From: an uncultured Novosphingobium sp.
GTDB lineage: Bacteria > Pseudomonadota > Alphaproteobacteria > Sphingomonadales > Sphingomonadaceae
Length of the DNA stretch: 6,349 nucleotides
Assembly: GCA_937860195.1 (NCBI GenBank)
Contig: CALMBN010000164.1
Location: 1-6,349 of the forward strand
Direction of reading: 5' to 3'
Position numbers and translations under genes: made by a program. This document shows positions 1-3,714 of this stretch, in pieces (within the stretch, counting starts at the first letter, position 1; each line of letters begins with the position of its first letter). The notes below the pieces were generated by a model that saw only the letters and a list, made by a program, of their open reading frames with translations, searched no databases and had not been told where the DNA came from.

Positions 1-7
1 CCTGGGG

Positions 8-121
8 CTAAACGCTTTCCTGGCCCAAAGCTTGGACAAATGTGAGCAGGGCTTCGGTGACGTTGAAACGCTGCAATAGCCCTGACCGCGCAATCCAGCG
101 TATTTGGGCGATGATCCCAGA
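8..121 (-). pseudogene. Possible C-terminal remnant of an unknown gene at the left edge
   Basis: Reading the minus strand from 121 to a TAG at 10-8 gives 37 codons of plausible protein ending in ALLTFVQALGQESV. A TAA lies immediately upstream in the same frame at 124-122, and no start codon with a ribosome binding site is visible, so this could only be a truncated tail. The assignment is ambiguous. A second minus-strand frame opens with ATG at 146 and runs off the left edge for 48 codons. A plus-strand frame is open from position 2 to a TAG at 77-79 and also reads like a protein end (LNAFLAQSLDKCEQGFGDVE). At most one of these is real. I recognise none of them as a known family. Confidence 0.18.
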
Positions 122-211
122 TTAAAATCTTGGGCAGTGAGATCATGCTTTCGGCATTCACTCAAGATTCACTGCTTCAGGAAACCAACTCCCGACACAA
201 TTAGGTTAGTT

Positions 212-243
212 CTTGGCCATGCTAAGGAGCGTTGATGGCCAAG
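212..243 (+). repeat. Perfect 9-bp inverted repeat around a Shine-Dalgarno sequence
   Basis: CTTGGCCAT at 212-220 is the exact reverse complement of ATGGCCAAG at 235-243. The 14-nt loop contains AAGGAG (224-229). The right arm begins with an ATG five bases after that ribosome binding site. In RNA, the stem would bury the start codon while exposing the Shine-Dalgarno sequence in the loop. Whether this is a regulatory hairpin, a mobile-element end or coincidence cannot be told from the sequence alone. Confidence 0.4.
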
Positions 244-318
244 TTCAGTGCGATTTACGTCCGATTAGAAGGACTTGAGCAATCTGGGGTTGGCAGATGT
301 TTGTGTTGTCAGCACTAA
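235..318 (+). CDS. Possible 27-residue cysteine-containing small ORF
   Basis: ATG at 235 follows AAGGAG by five bases, the best plus-strand ribosome binding site in the left 480 bases. The frame closes with TAA at 316-318 after 27 codons. The peptide begins MAKFSAIYVRLEG and ends with a CLCC-containing tail (three cysteines within four residues). It has no membrane segment and matches no family I know. The start codon lies in the right arm of the 9-bp inverted repeat, so translation could be structure-dependent. It could be a leader peptide, the surviving 5' end of a lost gene, or chance. The case rests only on the ribosome binding site. Confidence 0.2.
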   Translation: MAKFSAIYVRLEGLEQSGVGRCLCCQH

Positions 319-483
319 CCCGCGAAGCTGCTATTTTTGAAGCGAGATCACTTCGGCGGCCAGCCAGAACGAACTATCTTAAAATTACCATGGATGGCCA
401 GGCCACATCTTGGATCACTCTTGAGAGTTAGGCTCTAGTCTGGCCAAACCTGCTGACATTGCGGGCAGCCCCAACACTCTCCA

Positions 484-831
484 TCATGAATAGATTTGCT
501 GAAGCCGAGCCCTGCCATCAGTGGAGAGTTTGAAGCGCTTGCCCGGCAACTCATCCACAAAACCTCTGTCCAAAAGGATCAGCAGCCAGCGGTGCGTAAC
601 GTCCTGCGACACGCCTGTGGCGCGCACGAGAGTTTCAAGCGGGAGACCTCCCATATTGGCGACTCTTCCAAGAGCCACGAAAATTGACATTGCAGGATCG
701 AGGAAGAGATCGGCACCCAATATCCGGTTCCTCCGCTCGCGCATGATGCTGACCAGATTGAGCCAGTCATCGAGCGGAATATCAGATCCACAAGCGAGGT
801 CCTGAAACAGTGCCGGCTTTTGAGCGCTCAT
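484..831 (-). CDS. MarR-like winged helix-turn-helix regulator
   Basis: This is a 115-residue, probably cytoplasmic DNA-binding protein. An N-terminal helix (about 20-36, DDWLNLVSIMRERR) is followed by GADLFLDPAMSIFVAL (39-54), a block typical of a sphingomonad MarR-like family. Next comes a helix-turn-helix at about 65-92 (LETLVRATGVSQDVTHRWLLILLDRGFV) and a wing (PGKRFKLSTDGRARL, 96-110). I chose the ATG at 831 because AGGGGA lies about seven bases upstream. The frame continues upstream to a GTG at 858, which would add nine residues, but I see no comparably good ribosome binding site in front of it. The gene is divergent from the small ORF at 939, and a palindrome lies between them. The ligand and targets are unknown. 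The gene is complete, not truncated. Confidence 0.8.
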   Translation of the reverse strand: MSAQKPALFQDLACGSDIPLDDWLNLVSIMRERRNRILGADLFLDPAMSIFVALGRVANMGGLPLETLVRATGVSQDVTHRWLLILLDRGFVDELPGKRFKLSTDGRARLQQIYS

Positions 832-908
832 CGGAAGTCCCCTGACTTGTAACGTCACTATGAAACCCGATTCGAAACACGCAACAAAAAACCAACACCC
901 GACCTCTT

Positions 909-927
909 CCTGTAACTTGATTACAGG
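909..927. promoter_or_regulatory. Perfect palindrome, candidate operator between divergent genes
   Basis: CCTGTAA (909-915), a 5-base spacer cttga, and TTACAGG (921-927) form a perfect 7-bp dyad in the 107-bp gap between the MarR-like gene and the small plus-strand gene. A TGTAAC half-site recurs at 848-853, in the leader of the MarR-like gene. Position and symmetry suit binding by a dimeric winged-helix protein, plausibly the adjacent regulator itself. That link is inference. No T-run follows on either strand, so a terminator is less likely. Confidence 0.4.
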
Positions 928-938
928 CGTTAGGGGCC

Positions 939-1283
939 TTGAACAGCATTCGCAATGACGGACCTATGGCATTGCCCTTAAACGCAAATAGGCAGAAAAT
1001 TCAGGTTACCGAAGCAATCATCGCCCTTATTGCTTCGATCTTTCCTCACACTGGCAGAATGCAACCCATGCCAATGAACACGGACTCCATTGTGCCCGAA
1101 GGCCCAGTATGCCCGCGCGGCGACGATATCCGCGCGCGCCTGCAAGTGCTTCTTGCCGATCTCGATATTCTGGATGAAAGGCTTGCCGCTATTCATGTCC
1201 AGACTGCACTGGATTGCCTCGGAAAGGTCTGGGCAACCAAAGAGAGTATTGATGAGCGTTCAACTGACTCTGCCGAATATTGA
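939..1283 (+). CDS. Small hypothetical protein, divergent from the MarR-like gene
   Basis: The open frame encodes up to 114 residues from a TTG at 939 and ends at TGA 1281-1283. The last ~50 residues are the most protein-like part: DDIRARLQVLLADLDILDERLAAIHVQTALDCL is a predicted amphipathic helical hairpin, which I associate with short sphingomonad proteins of unknown function. The N-terminal half is less convincing. The start is uncertain. TTG 939 sits only two bases after AGGGG (too close for a normal ribosome binding site), ATG 966 has a weak ACGGA, and ATG 1059 or 1077 would leave only the helical part. It has no signal peptide or membrane segment. Its position next to a divergent regulator and palindrome suggests shared control. 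No function can be assigned. Confidence 0.5.
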   Translation: MNSIRNDGPMALPLNANRQKIQVTEAIIALIASIFPHTGRMQPMPMNTDSIVPEGPVCPRGDDIRARLQVLLADLDILDERLAAIHVQTALDCLGKVWATKESIDERSTDSAEY

Positions 1284-1484
1284 ATCGCACCGCTGGCATT
1301 GTTGTTAGCGACGACGAACGAGCTGGCCTGCCGGTTGCTTAAAGAGCGACAAACGGCAGCAATGTTGTCGTTCCCGGAAGGGCGCGCTCGGCTGGAATGT
1401 TGGGAAAGCGGCCATTCTCTTTGACCCTGAACGAAGGTCCAGTCTCTGGCCTCAACAAGAACCAGACCTGTTGCTGAATGCTTT
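1284..1484. other. Non-coding gap containing one copy of a diverged repeat
   Basis: This gap separates the converging small plus-strand gene and the minus-strand membrane protein. Frames through it lack ribosome binding sites and read as low-quality protein. It contains the repeat copy at 1359-1416. A weak dyad CAACA/TGTTG (about 1452-1472) lies just beyond the stop of the membrane-protein gene, but it is too weak to call a terminator. Confidence 0.5.
1359..1416 (+). repeat. Diverged dispersed repeat, copy A
   Basis: These 58 bases align in the same orientation with 3593-3651, at about 45 identical columns of 59 with one gap by eye. The best-kept blocks are TGTTGTCGTT, TCGGCTGG, GTTGGG and the end AGCGGnCATT. 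Both copies lie between genes, and neither is inside a convincing ORF. The divergence implies an old family rather than a recent duplication. Its nature (decayed gene end, small non-autonomous element or structured RNA) is not evident. Confidence 0.55.
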
Positions 1485-1649
1485 TTAGGGCTGCTTGTCC
1501 TTACGTCGGCTGAATGCGCCCAGGCCACCGAACAAGACGCCGATGATGATCCACACCACCCAATCATCGCCTTGAAGGAACTTGAACGCGCCAAACGCGA
1601 GAAAAATGACGCCGATGAGCGGAAAACCATTCTTTTGAAACAGATCCAT
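1485..1649 (-). CDS. Small two-helix inner-membrane protein (54 residues)
   Basis: ATG at 1649 opens a 54-codon frame ending at TAA 1487-1485. The protein begins MDLFQKNGFPLIG and has a first hydrophobic segment at about 9-25 (FPLIGVIFLAFGAFKFL), a short polar turn QGDDW, a second hydrophobic segment at about 30-46 (WVVWIIIGVLFGGLGAF), and a basic polar tail SRRKDKQP. The positive-inside rule would put the tail in the cytoplasm and suggests an N-in/C-in hairpin in the inner membrane. GAGGGG lies ten bases before the start, and a sigma70-like promoter is listed separately. It resembles small uncharacterised membrane proteins I associate with sphingomonads; the function is unknown. A longer ORF spanning 1193-1714 covers this region in another frame but looks like a serine/arginine-rich shadow. 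The gene appears to be monocistronic. Confidence 0.72.
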   Translation of the reverse strand: MDLFQKNGFPLIGVIFLAFGAFKFLQGDDWVVWIIIGVLFGGLGAFSRRKDKQP

Positions 1650-1684
1650 TCGGTTGTGACCCCTCGACCTACTTCGCTTGTGGT

Positions 1685-1714
1685 ATGATGTCGCATTGAG
1701 TCCGGCAACGTCAA
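1685..1714 (-). promoter_or_regulatory. Candidate sigma70-type promoter of the small membrane protein
   Basis: On the minus strand, TTGACG (1714-1709) matches the -35 consensus at five of six positions. It is followed after 18 bases by CATCAT (1690-1685), matching the -10 box at four of six. Transcription would start near 1678, about 30 bases before the ATG at 1649. This is consensus matching by eye only. Confidence 0.35.
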
Positions 1715-1839
1715 ATCAATCTGTTGCGCACTAAGGGGAATGCACCAGGGAGGTAAGATGGCTGAATGTCCGCGGAAGGTGCCAACCTTGGGTCCTTTAT
1801 CGCAGCAGTGATCTCAATGGATATAAGTTAGCTCTGGGT
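1715..1839. other. Intergenic stretch with two tiny overlapping ORFs
   Basis: ATG at 1758 follows GGGAGG by four bases and opens a 17-codon frame to TGA 1809-1811. A second frame from ATG 1766 runs 21 codons to TAG 1829-1831 and reads SAEGANLGSFIAAVISMDIS. Either could be a remnant or a leader peptide, and neither is convincing. The word AATGTCCGC (1764-1772) is the reverse complement of the conserved GCGGACATT end of the dispersed repeat. It is followed by CCAACCTT, so a very decayed inverted third copy is possible. No terminator was recognised downstream of the Tat-exported protein gene. Confidence 0.3.
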
Positions 1840-2448
1840 TCATTCGCGTGTCCATTTCATCCACCAGTTCCAAGACCAGGTATGGCCGTTGTCATTGGAG
1901 CTGGATTGGTGCCAGCGACAGCTAGAGGCGGTGATCTGGTCCCACACTCCACGGTAAATCCAATGGACGTCATTGACGGTTTCATTCGATGTGAACACTC
2001 CTGCACCGTCAATGAATTGGCCCATTTGAGGTGGTTTCACCACGCCATTTGCTGCGCTTGTCCAATGGTCAGCCCACATCTTGCTTTCCGACACCCAGAC
2101 TCGCACTCCCATCCCAAGAAAGCTGCCATCCGGATTGCGGAGTTCTTCAATGCTGCCTAAGCCGCCGAGCACCTTGTGGACCGAGGCACTGCTGGAGAAC
2201 TCGATCCATTCCTGACTTTCCTCTGACTTCAACTTGCGGTGACGGATCGACCAGTTTCCGGCGAGAAAGTCGAAGTCTCCCGCGCCCCGCCCGGTTGCGA
2301 TTCCCTTGCCCGCTGGGGCGTATCTGGTGTCCATCGCAGCAATTTCCTTTCGTCCTTGCTGTCGGGCTGTCGCAGCGGAACTTGCCAAGCTTGCTGCTAG
2401 GCCTGCGGCCATCTGCAGAAAATTCCGGCGTCTAACTTGTTGGATCAT
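1840..2448 (-). CDS. Tat-exported protein of unknown function (DUF1579-like appearance)
   Basis: This is a 202-residue protein with a twin-arginine signal: RRRNFLQM at 6-13, a hydrophobic alanine/leucine stretch to about 26, and a probable ATA cleavage site near residue 28. It therefore probably folds in the cytoplasm and is exported to the periplasm. The mature part begins its fold at GDFDFLAGNWSIRHRKLK (57-74), is rich in tryptophan and beta-strand pattern, and ends QSSSNDNGHTWSWNWWMKWT. This is reminiscent of single-domain beta-barrel proteins annotated as DUF1579-like, which have no established reaction. I see no catalytic motif. I chose ATG 2448 because AAGGGA lies six bases upstream and the Tat signal starts there. 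The frame stays open upstream to 2568, but that extension would overlap the WYL gene. It is divergent from the WYL regulator, its likely controller. Confidence 0.78.
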   Translation of the reverse strand: MIQQVRRRNFLQMAAGLAASLASSAATARQQGRKEIAAMDTRYAPAGKGIATGRGAGDFDFLAGNWSIRHRKLKSEESQEWIEFSSSASVHKVLGGLGSIEELRNPDGSFLGMGVRVWVSESKMWADHWTSAANGVVKPPQMGQFIDGAGVFTSNETVNDVHWIYRGVWDQITASSCRWHQSSSNDNGHTWSWNWWMKWTRE

Positions 2449-2497
2449 GAATGTTCCCTTGTTCGAACCTGCTCGAAAGCACCTTGCAGCACGCATA

Positions 2498-2514
2498 CTG
2501 ACATCTAATGTCAG
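2498..2514. promoter_or_regulatory. Perfect palindrome, likely operator of the WYL regulator
   Basis: CTGACAT-cta-ATGTCAG is a perfect 7-bp dyad with a 3-base centre. It lies 22 bases before the WYL start codon and 49 bases upstream of the Tat-protein start, in an 88-bp divergent gap. A TCTAAT, a good -10-like word, sits inside it at 2504-2509 for plus-strand transcription, although no well-spaced -35 is evident. YafY-type WYL regulators commonly act on adjacent divergent genes, so auto-repression plus control of the Tat-protein gene is the natural reading. That reading is inference. Confidence 0.55.
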
Positions 2515-2536
2515 CATTGTGTGGTAGACCTGCTTC

Positions 2537-3511
2537 ATGCGCGCCAGTCGGTTACTCTCGATCCTCATTGCCCTGCAGTTCCGCGGGCGCGTGACAGCGA
2601 AAGCTCTGGCAGAAGAGTTCGAAGTGTCGGTCCGGACTATTTATCGCGACATCGATGCACTGAGCATAGCTGGTATTCCGGTCTATGGTGATTGCGGTCC
2701 AGGTGGCGGCTTCCAGCTCGTCGAAGGCTATCAAACCCGCTTGACCGGGCTGAACCCCGAAGAGGCTGAAGCCTTGCTCTTGATCGGAATGCCCGATGAG
2801 GCTGTCGCACTGGGTCTGGGCGCGGCGACCCAGCGCGCCAGAGGCAAGGTTCTGGCGACCTTGCCGCAGGCGACGAAGGGCGCTGCTGACCGCCTGGTGG
2901 ACCGGTTTCATCTCGATACGGCAGAGTGGTATCGCTCAATGCGCCCAGTTCCATTTCTGGTTCAAGTGACCAGGGCAGTGCTGGACCTGCGTACGTTGAG
3001 ATTAGGATACCAGAGTTGGAAAGCCAGACAGGAATGGCTGGTCGAGCCCCGGGGCATAGTTTTGAAGGCCGGGCAGTGGTATCTCGTTGCTTTCGGGCGC
3101 GGCAAGACGTGCATCTTCAACATTGCCGATATCTATGCGCTGGAAGTGAACCTTGAAACTTGCGTTGTCCCGGCGGACTTCGATCTTGCCGAATGGTGGC
3201 ACAGTGCCTTGGAACAATTCGAGGAAAGGCTCAGGCCGGAACGGGCCGAGCTGCGCTTGTCACCGATCGGGCTGCAGCGGCTAAGGCTGCTGGGCGACTT
3301 TGCTGGCAATGCAATCGCGGCGGCTTCCGAGCCGGACAGCGATGGATGGACTCGACTAACGCTCCCGGTTGAATCCCTCGATGCGACGGCACCGTTGCTC
3401 TTGGGTCTCGGACCGGAGGTGGATGTGCTTGAGCCGGCCGAATTGCGTGAAGCGGTGCGAAATCTGGCGGTGGCCGTTGCCAAGCGCATCGAAGGCCATG
3501 TGATGACCTAA
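2537..3511 (+). CDS. YafY-type HTH/WYL-domain transcriptional regulator
   Basis: This is a 324-residue cytoplasmic regulator, a normal length for the family. The N-terminal HTH_11 winged helix (about 3-60) includes SRLLSILIALQFRGRVTAKALAEEFEVSVRTIYRDIDALSIAGIPV, where SVRTIYRDI is the recognition helix. The wing GDCGPGGGFQLVEGY follows, then a linker and the WYL domain (about 140-220). The signature GQWYLVAF (about 181-188) contains the W-Y-L triplet. The C-terminal extension (about 230-320) matches the position of the WCX region. WYL domains are thought to sense small ligands or nucleic acids; the ligand here is unknown. ATG 2537 is the first in-frame start ahead of the HTH. Its ribosome binding site is weak (GGTAG about nine bases upstream), so a short-leader transcript is possible. 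It is divergent from the Tat-exported protein, with a shared palindrome between them. Confidence 0.92.
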   Translation: MRASRLLSILIALQFRGRVTAKALAEEFEVSVRTIYRDIDALSIAGIPVYGDCGPGGGFQLVEGYQTRLTGLNPEEAEALLLIGMPDEAVALGLGAATQRARGKVLATLPQATKGAADRLVDRFHLDTAEWYRSMRPVPFLVQVTRAVLDLRTLRLGYQSWKARQEWLVEPRGIVLKAGQWYLVAFGRGKTCIFNIADIYALEVNLETCVVPADFDLAEWWHSALEQFEERLRPERAELRLSPIGLQRLRLLGDFAGNAIAAASEPDSDGWTRLTLPVESLDATAPLLLGLGPEVDVLEPAELREAVRNLAVAVAKRIEGHVMT

Positions 3512-3592
3512 CCTGTAAAGTCTATCGCGCAAACTCTCTGAGAATGAACAGACGGCGGATAAGAGATAGGACGAGCAGCTTCGGCAAGGTCG

Positions 3593-3651
3593 GCCTTGTT
3601 GTCGTTTCCGGTGTGACGCGTTCGGCTGGTAAGTTGGGGCCAGCGGACATT
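3593..3651 (+). repeat. Diverged dispersed repeat, copy B
   Basis: This is the partner of the repeat at 1359-1416, in the same orientation and about 2.2 kb away. The shared blocks are TTGTTGTCGTT, CCGG, TCGGCTGG, GTTGGG and AGCGGaCATT. It sits in the convergent gap between the WYL regulator and the MalT-like regulator, and its right end overlaps the left arm of the hairpin at 3638-3667. Confidence 0.55.
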
Positions 3652-3667
3652 TGATCTTTTGCTGGCC
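3638..3667. terminator. Possible bidirectional hairpin between convergent genes
   Basis: GGCCAGC (3638-3644) and GCTGGCC (3661-3667) form a perfect 7-bp stem with a 16-base loop, extendable by G-U pairs. It lies between the stops of two converging genes, where a shared terminator is expected. There is no clear T-run on either side, and the loop is long, so it is at best a weak intrinsic terminator. The rest of the 3512-3714 gap shows no gene apart from the repeat. Confidence 0.3.
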
Positions 3668-3714
3668 TTCGATAGCGTCGGTGGCCAACAGTCCCGACAA
3701 TCAGCACAGTCCTT

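Larger units (their letters stand above)
1..483. other. Gene-poor stretch, probably decayed intergenic DNA
   Basis: No reading frame here has the length, start signal and protein character of an ordinary gene. The base composition looks lower in GC than the large genes to the right. The stretch holds ambiguous coding remnants at the left edge, an imperfect hairpin around 116-135 (CCCAGATT, AA, AATCTTGGG with a bulge), and a 9-bp inverted repeat at 212-243 that encloses a strong ribosome binding site; the last is listed separately. Several TGGCCA-containing words (about 215, 237, 395 and 441) recur without forming a clear array. No transposase, integrase or tRNA was recognised. Confidence 0.5.

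Noticed and set aside
436..495. Minus-strand reading with cysteines arranged like a zinc ribbon (CWGCPQC)
   Set aside because: The frame ends at a TAG after a few more residues and has no start signal. Further upstream it is only a shadow of the MarR-like gene.
1193..1714. 173-codon minus-strand ORF
   Set aside because: It is rich in Ser, Arg and Trp with no domain. It runs out of frame over the convincing 54-residue membrane protein and over the end of the small plus-strand gene, and has no ribosome binding site.
1758..1811. 17-codon ORF after a strong GGGAGG ribosome binding site
   Set aside because: It is too short, and no recognisable gene follows it that it could regulate. It is recorded only as part of the gap description.
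2461..2468. Palindrome GTTCGAAC near the start of the Tat-protein gene
   Set aside because: An 8-base palindrome is common by chance. It lies in the leader and has no partner site, while the longer dyad at 2498-2514 is a better operator candidate.
2449..2568. 40-residue N-terminal extension of the Tat-exported protein
   Set aside because: It would overlap the WYL start and the palindrome. The Tat signal and the ribosome binding site both fit the ATG at 2448.
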